Below, one piece after another: positions 55,757 through 62,658 of a stretch of DNA of 62,658 nt. The notes beneath the pieces were generated by a model that searched no databases, was not told the DNA's origin, and saw only the letters and a list, made by a program, of their open reading frames with translations. The position numbers were made by a program, and so were the translations under genes. Source of the stretch: Bacteroidota bacterium. Its GTDB lineage: Bacteria; Bacteroidota; Bacteroidia; Bacteroidales; Paludibacteraceae. The stretch covers positions 1-62,658 of the forward strand of contig JAKIYP010000005.1 in assembly GCA_022708505.1 (NCBI GenBank), written 5' to 3'. The stretch's first letter is position 1; each line of letters starts with the position of its first letter.

Positions 55757-57412
55757 ATGAAACCAATGACTAAAAGTCCTTTGCAGATCGCAAGGGCGGG
55801 TTATCAGCCTAAATTGCCCAATGCCCTGAAAGGGAACGTGGTGCTGAAGGAAGGCGCTGCAACTGAATCGGTTGCGGATCAGGACGATATCAAAAAATTG
55901 TTCCCGAATACTTATGGTATGCCACTGATAACTTTTGAACCGGGTGAAAAGAGAAACTATCCGGTTAAAAACGTGGGTGTTATCTTGTCGGGTGGACAAG
56001 CGCCTGGTGGCCACAATGTAATTTGTGGTTTGTTCGACGGACTGAAAGCCCTCAATCCAGCTAATAAACTGTATGGTTTCCTGGGTGGACCGAGCGGATT
56101 GGTTGATCATCAATACATCGAACTGACCAAAGAAATCGTTGATGAATACCGCAATACAGGTGGTTTCGATATTATTGGATCAGGACGTACGAAACTGGAA
56201 GAAGCTGAACAATATGATAAAGGGGCAGAAATTTGCCATAAGCTGGATATCAGCGCTATCGTGATTATCGGCGGGGACGATTCGAATACAAATGCCTGCG
56301 TATTGGCTGAGTATTATGCACAAAAAGGCGAGCCGATTCAGGTAATCGGTTGTCCGAAAACAATCGATGGTGACCTTAAAAACGAGATGATCGAGACTTC
56401 TTTTGGCTTCGATACTGCTTGTAAAGTCTATTCCGAGCTGATTGGTAACATCCAGCGTGATGCCAATTCGGCTAAAAAATACTGGCACTTCATCCGCCTG
56501 ATGGGCCGCTCTGCTTCTCACATCACGCTTGAATGCGCGTTGCAAAGTCAGCCGAATATCTGTATCATCTCTGAAGAAGTGGAAGCCAATAACCTGACAT
56601 TGTCGGATGTGGTGGAAAATATCGTAAAAGTAATCGTGCATCGCGCGGATCACGGACTGAACTTCGGTACGGTACTGATTCCGGAAGGATTAATCGAGTT
56701 TATCCCGGCCATGAAGAAACTCATTGCTGAGCTCAACGACTTGCTGGCTCATAACGATGATTTCAACGCGCTTGAGACCGACGACGAAAAACGTCAGTAT
56801 GTAAAAGGCATGTTGTCGCCCGAAACCGCTCAGGTGTACCGTGATCTTCCGAAAGGCATCGCCCGTCAGCTGACACTCGACCGCGACCCGCATGGTAACG
56901 TGCAGGTTTCGTTGATTGAAACTGAAAAACTGCTTATCGAAATGGTAGCTAAACGCTTAGCGCAACTGAAGGCTCAGGGCGTGTACAAAGGCAAATTCTC
57001 TTCTATCAACCACTTCTTTGGTTACGAAGGTCGTTGTGCCATCCCATCAAATTTCGATGCTGACTATACTTACTCACTGGGTTACACCGCATCAGTATTG
57101 ATTTCAGAAGGTAAAACCGGTTATATGTCATCGGTTCGCAACACAACTGCTCCCGCAGCGGAATGGATTGCAGGAGGAGTGCCCATCACGATGATGATGA
57201 ACATGGAACGCCGTCACGGTAAAATGAAACCGGTAATTCAGAAAGCGTTGGTGAGATTAGACGGTGCTCCGTTCAAATTCTTTGCTGCCAACCGCGAAAA
57301 ATGGGCGGACGAAGAAATGAGCTATATCTATCCCGGTCCGATTCAGTACTACGGTCCAACCGAAGTATGCGATCAGCCGACTAAGACCTTGCAGTTGGAG
57401 AAGGGACTTTAA
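55757..57412 (+). CDS. pfp: Diphosphate-fructose-6-phosphate 1-phosphotransferase
   Basis: A 551-aa PPi-dependent phosphofructokinase that interconverts fructose 6-phosphate and the 1,6-bisphosphate using pyrophosphate, so it works in both glycolysis and gluconeogenesis. Motifs: [26 protein letters not shown], the PPi-specific [17 protein letters not shown] (Asp in GGDD, where ATP-dependent enzymes have Gly), [11 protein letters not shown], the [14 protein letters not shown] substrate loop, and the long-form C-terminal domain. Length matches the long (plant beta-like) clade. It is monocistronic with terminators after it. Confidence 0.95.
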   Translation: MKPMTKSPLQIARAGYQPKLPNALKGNVVLKEGAATESVADQDDIKKLFPNTYGMPLITFEPGEKRNYPVKNVGVILSGGQAPGGHNVICGLFDGLKALNPANKLYGFLGGPSGLVDHQYIELTKEIVDEYRNTGGFDIIGSGRTKLEEAEQYDKGAEICHKLDISAIVIIGGDDSNTNACVLAEYYAQKGEPIQVIGCPKTIDGDLKNEMIETSFGFDTACKVYSELIGNIQRDANSAKKYWHFIRLMGRSASHITLECALQSQPNICIISEEVEANNLTLSDVVENIVKVIVHRADHGLNFGTVLIPEGLIEFIPAMKKLIAELNDLLAHNDDFNALETDDEKRQYVKGMLSPETAQVYRDLPKGIARQLTLDRDPHGNVQVSLIETEKLLIEMVAKRLAQLKAQGVYKGKFSSINHFFGYEGRCAIPSNFDADYTYSLGYTASVLISEGKTGYMSSVRNTTAPAAEWIAGGVPITMMMNMERRHGKMKPVIQKALVRLDGAPFKFFAANREKWADEEMSYIYPGPIQYYGPTEVCDQPTKTLQLEKGL

Positions 57413-57481
57413 TTCACAATTCGCTTTACGAATTGTGAATAGCTAATAGCGAATAACTAATAGCGATTAATACTTATAAAT

Positions 57482-57520
57482 AAAAAAGCGAATAATCCTT
57501 ATTGGATATTCGCTTTTTTA
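57482..57520. terminator. Bidirectional terminator between pfp and fabH
   Basis: AAAAAAGCGAATA...TATTCGCTTTTTT forms a stem with an A tract before and a T tract after, so it can end both the plus-strand pfp and the minus-strand fabH transcripts. Repeats of ATAGCGAATA flank it (57440-57475, 57550-57580), suggesting several related palindromes. Confidence 0.8.
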
Positions 57521-57582
57521 ATATAATATTTTAGTAAAATGCTCTACAGGTTATTCGCTATTCGCTATTAGTTATTCGCTAA

Positions 57583-58572
57583 TTAAATTCCCCACTTCAA
57601 CCAAACTGCTCCCCAGGTAAATCCGGCTCCGAAAGCAGTCAGGATGATGTTGTCTCCTTTCTTGAATTTCTTTTCAGATTCCCAGATACAAATAGGAATA
57701 GTAGCGGCAGAGGTGTTACCGTATTTTTCGATGTTGATGATCACCCGTTCGTAAGGAACCCCGGTGCGGCTCACCACGGCATCGATGATGCGTAAGTTGG
57801 CCTGGTGTGGAATCAACCAGTTGATGTCTTCCGACTTCAGGTTATTTTTATCCATGATGTCACCTGAAATACCGGCCATGTTGGTTACCGCATGTTTAAA
57901 TACATACTGACCTTCCTGGTAAACCGAATGTTCTTTCTTCTCAACTGTTTCAACAGAAGCAGGATAAGCAGAGCCACCGGCTTTCAGCATCAGGTGTTTA
58001 CCACCCGAGCCATCGGTGCAAATCAACGAGTCCATCACGCCCACGTCTTCGGTGGTCGGTTCTACCAGTACAACGCCTGCGCCGTCGCCAAACAAAGGAG
58101 CGGTGGTGCGATCATCGTAATTGGTGATGGACGACATTTTTTCAGCGCCAAAAACCAATATCTTTTTATAGCGTCCCGATTCGATGAAACTGGCTGCATT
58201 GGTAAGTGCAACGATAAAACCTGAACATGCAGCCTGCAAGTCGAAGGCCAGCGCGTTTTTAATTCCCAACTTGTCGGCCACTACAGCGGCGCAGGAAGGG
58301 AAAACATAATCAGGCGTTGTTGTTGCCACCAGAATGAGGTCAATTTCTTCCGGTTTGGTACCCGTTTTCGCAAACAATTCTTGTGCAGCTTTAACAGCCA
58401 TGTAAGAAGTTCCGGTGTTCGGTTCTTTCAGGATACGACGTTCCTTAATACCAACACGTGTGGTAATCCATTCGTCACTGGTGTCCATCATGGTGCTCAG
58501 TTCGTGATTGTCCAGGATATACTCCGGAACATATCCGCCTACACCAGTGATAACTGCATGAATTTTCGACAT
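57583..58572 (-). CDS. fabH: Beta-ketoacyl-ACP synthase III
   Basis: A 329-aa enzyme that starts fatty acid synthesis by condensing acetyl-CoA with malonyl-ACP. The catalytic Cys is in [14 protein letters not shown]; the His and Asn lie in [15 protein letters not shown] and [12 protein letters not shown]. The N-terminal [14 protein letters not shown] and [17 protein letters not shown] are typical. It follows rpmF by one base on the minus strand, the standard DUF177-rpmF-fabH order. Confidence 0.96.
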   Translation of the reverse strand: MSKIHAVITGVGGYVPEYILDNHELSTMMDTSDEWITTRVGIKERRILKEPNTGTSYMAVKAAQELFAKTGTKPEEIDLILVATTTPDYVFPSCAAVVADKLGIKNALAFDLQAACSGFIVALTNAASFIESGRYKKILVFGAEKMSSITNYDDRTTAPLFGDGAGVVLVEPTTEDVGVMDSLICTDGSGGKHLMLKAGGSAYPASVETVEKKEHSVYQEGQYVFKHAVTNMAGISGDIMDKNNLKSEDINWLIPHQANLRIIDAVVSRTGVPYERVIINIEKYGNTSAATIPICIWESEKKFKKGDNIILTAFGAGFTWGAVWLKWGI

Positions 58573-58573
58573 A

Positions 58574-58759
58574 TTAAACAGTTACGGTTTTTTCGATAGC
58601 TAATTTTCCTCTGTAGTAGCCACATTCTCCACAAATGGTGTGGTAGATGTGTTGTGCACCGCAGTTAGGACAAACTGCCAGTGTGGGAGCTTCCGCTTTG
58701 TAGTGCGTTCTTCTCTTCGCTGTGCGGGTTTTCGAGTGTTTTCTTTTAGGATGTGCCAT
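58574..58759 (-). CDS. rpmF: 50S ribosomal protein L32
   Basis: A 61-aa ribosomal protein starting [21 protein letters not shown]. The zinc-ribbon cysteines are in [20 protein letters not shown] (two pairs, CxxC each), so it is the zinc-binding C+ form. It lies between DUF177 and fabH, 1 bp before fabH, as in most bacteria. Confidence 0.98.
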   Translation of the reverse strand: MAHPKRKHSKTRTAKRRTHYKAEAPTLAVCPNCGAQHIYHTICGECGYYRGKLAIEKTVTV

Positions 58760-58774
58760 TGTTGTATGTTTAAA

Positions 58775-59350
58775 TTAATTATTATCAAAGTTTATATTTT
58801 GCAGACTTTCCCAACGTGGGTCAACCTGTACATCTTCTTCAATTGAAACGTCATCGTCGTCCACATCAAACAACCCGTTGTCTTCTGTGTCGTCTTTCTG
58901 ACGGGTAATGTGGCGTTTCAGCTTGTCGACCATAGTCTTGTTACATTCTCCCGGGGGATGAACGTGTTTGATCGGTATGTTCAACACGATGAATTCGTAC
59001 AGGAACCAGGCGATGTTGATACTACCCTCGGCTTTCGGTACGACCACGATTTCGTTTTCTTCAGCATAAGTGCTACCGAATTTTACTTCGATCTTTTCTT
59101 CATGCTTTATAGCTTGCTCCATGTCGTCGAGACAACGGTTGCATGGAATCAGGATAATTCCTTCCAGCTTAAATGCCAGTTCGTATGTCGCGATTTTTTT
59201 CTGAACGCTTACTTTCGCTTTTACATTCCCTTTTTTTACCTCGGGACTGTCAATCTTGGCAAAGTAGGTGTCGTCCAAATCAAATTCGAAAACCCGAACG
59301 CCGTCTACAATTTCCTTTAATATGATGTTGTATTGTCCGAATTTAGACAT
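58775..59350 (-). CDS. YceD/DUF177 protein (23S rRNA accumulation)
   Basis: A 191-aa protein of the YceD (DUF177) family, whose members help 23S rRNA or ribosomal precursor accumulation. It has the core CNRCLDDMEQAIKHEEKIEVKFG (two Cys in CNRC region) and an acidic C-terminus (DDTEDNGLFDVDDDDVSIEEDVQVDPRWESL) where the family's conserved DPR...L occurs. It starts the DUF177-rpmF-fabH operon (15 bp before rpmF). Confidence 0.9.
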   Translation of the reverse strand: MSKFGQYNIILKEIVDGVRVFEFDLDDTYFAKIDSPEVKKGNVKAKVSVQKKIATYELAFKLEGIILIPCNRCLDDMEQAIKHEEKIEVKFGSTYAEENEIVVVPKAEGSINIAWFLYEFIVLNIPIKHVHPPGECNKTMVDKLKRHITRQKDDTEDNGLFDVDDDDVSIEEDVQVDPRWESLQNINFDNN

Positions 59351-59464
59351 AGTTACTTGATGTGCTTAAAAAACCGTGCAAAAGTACAAAAAGTTTGGTG
59401 AATATAAAACATATACTGAAAATATTAACCTTATATAGCGAAAAACCGGCGTCGGAAGCTGACA

Positions 59465-60631
59465 TTATGCTTTCAGGATAATCCGGATGGTTGTGCCAAC
59501 ATTGACTTCCGAACTCTTAACAAAAATCTTCCCGCTGTGATATTCCTCGATGATTCTTTTAGCGAGTGAAAGTCCCAACCCCCAGCCCCTGCTTTTGGTT
59601 GTAAAGCCGGGAGTAAAGATAGCCCTGTAATTTCTTCTCTCGATACCTTTTCCGGTATCTTTCACGTCAATCAAACATTCTTTATCGGTTTTCGTGATGT
59701 AAAGATATATTTTCCCGCTGCCATCCATGGCGTCGATGGAGTTTTTACATAAATTCTCGATCACCCATTCGAACAGTGGTACGTTGAGTTTGATGAAAAT
59801 GTGATTCTTATCGGGGAAATGACATTGAATTTTTACCTTTTGAGATGTTCTGTTGGATATATATTGCACCGCGTTCAGGATGGTCTCGTTCAGACTAACC
59901 AGTTGCAGGTCGGGCACAGAGCCGATTTTCGAGAACCTTTCGGCGATGATGCGGAGGCGGTTTACGTCTTTCGACATCTCCCCAATCATCTTATCTTCCT
60001 CGTGCTTCATCTTTAATAAATCAACCCAGGCCAGTAACGAAGAAATAGGAGTGCCCAACTGGTGGGCCGTTTCTTTGGATAACCCTACCCATACCCTGTT
60101 TTGCTCGGCTTTCTTGGTACTCGAAAAAGCAACAAAAGCCATCAGCATGAAAAAGAAAATGATACCCAGCTGCACATAGGGAAAGTAATATAGCTGTTTT
60201 AACAACAACGAATCATCGTAATATATGTATTGAGAACTGTCGCCCAGCTTCACCTCGATGGCCGGGTTTTTATGTTTCAGCCGGTTGATTTCCTTGCGGT
60301 AAAAACCATCGACATCATTTAGTGGCTCTTTTACGTTTTTGGATGATAGCAGGTTGTCCTTTTCGTCGACTAAAATAACCGGAATCGTTTTATTTCCTTC
60401 TATAATGGAGATGATAAAATCAAGATTCGTTGTTTCATCGGCTAAGATTAACTGGCGGGTTGCTTCGGCCCAGATTTCGATCTTTCTCTTTTCTTCCTGT
60501 GCCAGCGAGTTGCCGAGTTTGTTGCTGAAGTAGGTAGATGCGACCACAATCCCCGCACCGATAATGATAAATATCAATTTAAGGTGTTGTGATATTTCCT
60601 GCATTTTAAGGGTAGAAAATAACTTGCGCAT
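59465..60631 (-). CDS. Membrane sensor histidine kinase
   Basis: A 388-aa kinase with two TM helices (LIFIIIGAGIVVASTYF, ~19-35, and QLGIIFFFMLMAFVAF, ~152-167) enclosing a ~110-residue periplasmic sensor. The phosphoacceptor box is GLSKETAHQLGTPISSLLAW (His near 190). The ATP-binding domain shows VIENLCKNSIDAM (N box), DVKDTGKGI (G1) and GWGLGLSLAKRIIEEYH (G2). No response regulator is adjacent, so its partner is elsewhere; the one at the window start is 59 kb away. Confidence 0.92.
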   Translation of the reverse strand: MRKLFSTLKMQEISQHLKLIFIIIGAGIVVASTYFSNKLGNSLAQEEKRKIEIWAEATRQLILADETTNLDFIISIIEGNKTIPVILVDEKDNLLSSKNVKEPLNDVDGFYRKEINRLKHKNPAIEVKLGDSSQYIYYDDSLLLKQLYYFPYVQLGIIFFFMLMAFVAFSSTKKAEQNRVWVGLSKETAHQLGTPISSLLAWVDLLKMKHEEDKMIGEMSKDVNRLRIIAERFSKIGSVPDLQLVSLNETILNAVQYISNRTSQKVKIQCHFPDKNHIFIKLNVPLFEWVIENLCKNSIDAMDGSGKIYLYITKTDKECLIDVKDTGKGIERRNYRAIFTPGFTTKSRGWGLGLSLAKRIIEEYHSGKIFVKSSEVNVGTTIRIILKA

Positions 60632-60787
60632 TGATTGTTAATTTGGGGTTCAAAGATAAGAAAAATATAGATTATAACATCCTTATAACTATTTTAAATT
60701 ATCTTTGCATGTTATTTTTTTTGAACTAACTTGTTTATACATCCCTGTTGATGAGTATAAACAGCCATTCGGTTAATATTGTTTATT

Positions 60788-61669
60788 ATGCATAAATCTG
60801 GTTTTGTAAATATCGTCGGTAATCCCAATGTCGGAAAGTCGACACTCATGAACGCCCTTGTAGGGGAGCGGATTTCCATCATTACATCGAAAGCACAGAC
60901 AACCCGTCACCGGATTCTGGGCATTGTCAACGGCGATGATTTTCAAATTGTATATTCAGATACGCCGGGTGTGTTGAAGCCCAATTATCGTTTGCAGGAA
61001 TCTATGCGTAAGTTTTCGAACTCTGCTTTAACAGATGCAGATGTGTTATTATATGTTACAGATGTCATCGATTCAAACGAAAAAAATGCAGATTTCATTG
61101 AAAAAGTAAATGAAAATCCGGCCTACCTGATTCTAATCATCAATAAAATCGACCTGATTAACCAGGAAAAATTAGAAGCGCTGGTTGATAAATGGAAACA
61201 ATTGTTACCCCGGGCCGAAATCTTCCCCATATCGGCGCTTGAGAAATTTAACGTGACACCACTGTTTAACCGGATTAAAGAATTATTACCTGAATCACCA
61301 CCGTTCTTCGATAAAGACCAACTGACGGATAAACCGGCACGCTTTTTCGTGAATGAAATTATACGAGAAAAGATTCTACTACATTACGATAAAGAAATTC
61401 CTTACGCCGTGGAAGTGGTGGTAGAGCAATTTCAGGAAGAAGACAAGTTGATCCGGATCAATGCCGTAATCAATGTAGAACGCGATTCTCAGAAAGGCAT
61501 TATCATCGGTCATGGCGGAAAATCATTGAAAAAAGTAGGCACTGATGCGCGCAAAGACCTTGAAGCATTCTTCGAAAAGAAAGTCTTCCTCGAACTTTAT
61601 GTGAAAGTCGAGAAAGACTGGCGGAATAAGGAGATGAAGCTGCGGGGGTTTGGGTATCAGTTGGATTGA
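60788..61669 (+). CDS. era: GTPase Era
   Basis: A 293-aa essential GTPase that binds 16S rRNA in 30S maturation. G1 GNPNVGKST, G3 DTPGVLKPN, G4 NKIDL and G5 SALEK are all present. The C-terminal KH domain has the RNA-binding GHGGKSLKKVGTDARKDLEAFF. I start at the ATG at 60788 (HKSGFVNIVG); a TTG 9 bp earlier is in frame but less likely. The gene ends one base before the convergent transporter gene. Confidence 0.97.
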   Translation: MHKSGFVNIVGNPNVGKSTLMNALVGERISIITSKAQTTRHRILGIVNGDDFQIVYSDTPGVLKPNYRLQESMRKFSNSALTDADVLLYVTDVIDSNEKNADFIEKVNENPAYLILIINKIDLINQEKLEALVDKWKQLLPRAEIFPISALEKFNVTPLFNRIKELLPESPPFFDKDQLTDKPARFFVNEIIREKILLHYDKEIPYAVEVVVEQFQEEDKLIRINAVINVERDSQKGIIIGHGGKSLKKVGTDARKDLEAFFEKKVFLELYVKVEKDWRNKEMKLRGFGYQLD

Positions 61670-61670
61670 T

Positions 61671-62658
61671 TTATCGTTGATAAAACAACCCCGCATCAGG
61701 TCCCAGTGGAATCCCAAGCCAGATCCATAGTATTAACAGTGCAGTCCAAACTACGAAAAACGCAATTGAATACGGAAGCATGGTGGCGATGATGGTTCCG
61801 ATGCCCGCTTTCTTGTCGTATTTCTGATAGAATACGATGATCAGCGCGAAGTAACTCATCATGGGGGAGATGATGTTGGTAACACTATCGCCGACACGAT
61901 ACACCGCCTGTGATAATTCCGGAGAATAACCGAGCAACATGAAAATCGGGATGAACACCGGTCCGAGTATGGCCCATTTAGCCGAAGCACTACCCATGAA
62001 CAGGTTGATGAATCCTGCGAATAAAATGAACATGATGACCAGCGGAATCAACCCAACATTCATACTTTGAATCCAGCCTGCACCCTGAATCGCAAGTAGC
62101 AACCCAAGATTACTCCATTTGAACCAGGCTACGAACTGGGCGGCAAAGAATACAAGCACCAAAAACGCGATCAGTTCTTTGAAGCTGTCTGTCATGCCAT
62201 TGATTACATCCTCATGTTTTTTGAAAGTCCCGGCTACAAAACCATACACGACACCCAAAGAGCCGGCTACGAGAAACAAGACAGAGATAAATCCCTTTAG
62301 CAGCGGAGAATGCAGGATTGAATTGTCGTCTCCTCTCAGGATACCGTTTTCAGGTAAAAGACCGGCTGCAAATATAGCGCTCCATATTAATAAGGTAACC
62401 AGTGTCCATCTCAGTCCTTTTTTTTCCTGAGGAGTGAGGTTTTTGATTTCTTCCTGCTGAATACCACCCTTGTATGCTCCGAGTCGCGGTTCCACCCAGG
62501 CTGAAGTCACCCAGGTACCAGCAAAAGCAATAACGAAAGTGGAAACCACCATAAAATAATAGTTGGCAGTAGGCATCACATAATAACCCGGATTGATGAT
62601 GGTAGCGGCTTCTGTCGATAAACCGGCCAACAAAGGGTCGATAGTGCCAATAAGCAGG
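61671..62658 (-). CDS. AbgT-family transporter (N-terminal part beyond the window)
   Basis: At least 329 aa of a p-aminobenzoyl-glutamate transporter-family protein; the frame is open to the window edge ([14 protein letters not shown] continues the family's second region). The C-terminal part is complete: [51 protein letters not shown]. Many hydrophobic helices are visible. The family includes exporters of sulfonamides and importers of folate fragments; substrate is not known here. The apparent start at 62633 is a TTG inside the gene, not the real start. Confidence 0.9.
   Translation of the reverse strand, partial: LLIGTIDPLLAGLSTEAATIINPGYYVMPTANYYFMVVSTFVIAFAGTWVTSAWVEPRLGAYKGGIQQEEIKNLTPQEKKGLRWTLVTLLIWSAIFAAGLLPENGILRGDDNSILHSPLLKGFISVLFLVAGSLGVVYGFVAGTFKKHEDVINGMTDSFKELIAFLVLVFFAAQFVAWFKWSNLGLLLAIQGAGWIQSMNVGLIPLVIMFILFAGFINLFMGSASAKWAILGPVFIPIFMLLGYSPELSQAVYRVGDSVTNIISPMMSYFALIIVFYQKYDKKAGIGTIIATMLPYSIAFFVVWTALLILWIWLGIPLGPDAGLFYQR

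Overview
The window comes from a member of the Bacteroidota, most likely Bacteroidales. The evidence is promoter boxes of the TAnnTTTG type with few Shine-Dalgarno sites, a type III glutamine synthetase, LL-diaminopimelate aminotransferase, an HU/DUF4469 DNA-binding protein, a GH97 glycosidase, a TonB-receptor-like barrel, and a 47-nt-repeat type II-C CRISPR system. I cannot name the genus. No rRNA or tRNA gene was seen.

Layout. 1-3.9 kb: the tail of a response regulator, a GT4 glycosyltransferase, a ModF-like ABC ATPase and a Fic protein whose promoter carries phased GATACGA repeats. 4.0-11.4 kb: a defence and mobile island. A BRO/antirepressor gene sits between two ~315-bp direct repeats. 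It is followed by an orphan XRE antitoxin-like gene and a DpnII/MboI-type (GATC) restriction-modification locus with two methyltransferases, the endonuclease, a divergent controller-type regulator and two unrecognised genes, and then a two-TM protein. 12-28 kb: a minus-strand nitrogen block, porin-like gene / glnK / amtB / glnN / gltB / gltD / asnB, punctuated by palindromic tandem repeats, with dapF-dapL upstream. Together these cover ammonium uptake, PII sensing, GS-GOGAT and asparagine synthesis.

28.4-35.3 kb: a RiPP (ribosomally made, modified peptide) locus. It has a C39 peptidase ABC exporter, a radical SAM/SPASM maturase, two double-glycine precursor peptides, a TonB-receptor-like barrel and a divergent XRE regulator. 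One precursor (58 aa) is very short. The two share a 35-residue leader length and the C-terminal signature NCxNCxCxNIxC. This is the best candidate for an undescribed system. 35-41 kb: a DAACS symporter, a uracil permease, a GH97 enzyme, a DUF4160/DUF2442 pair and a small membrane protein.

41.3-52.3 kb: a complete type II-C CRISPR-Cas locus. It has 63 identical 47-nt repeats with 62 spacers, then cas2, cas1, a large cas9 (1477 aa) and a divergent tracrRNA with its own promoter and terminator. Two spacers differ only at three synonymous codon positions, and each repeat contains a Bacteroidota-type -7 box. 52.2-55.7 kb: degraded accessory DNA with a 530-bp duplication that copies the tracrRNA tail, RhuM and AlbA_2 remnants, a frameshifted AlbA_2/ATPase gene and a four-unit 32-bp tandem repeat. 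55.7-62.7 kb: core genes, namely PPi-dependent phosphofructokinase, fabH/rpmF/DUF177, a histidine kinase, era and an AbgT transporter that runs off the window.
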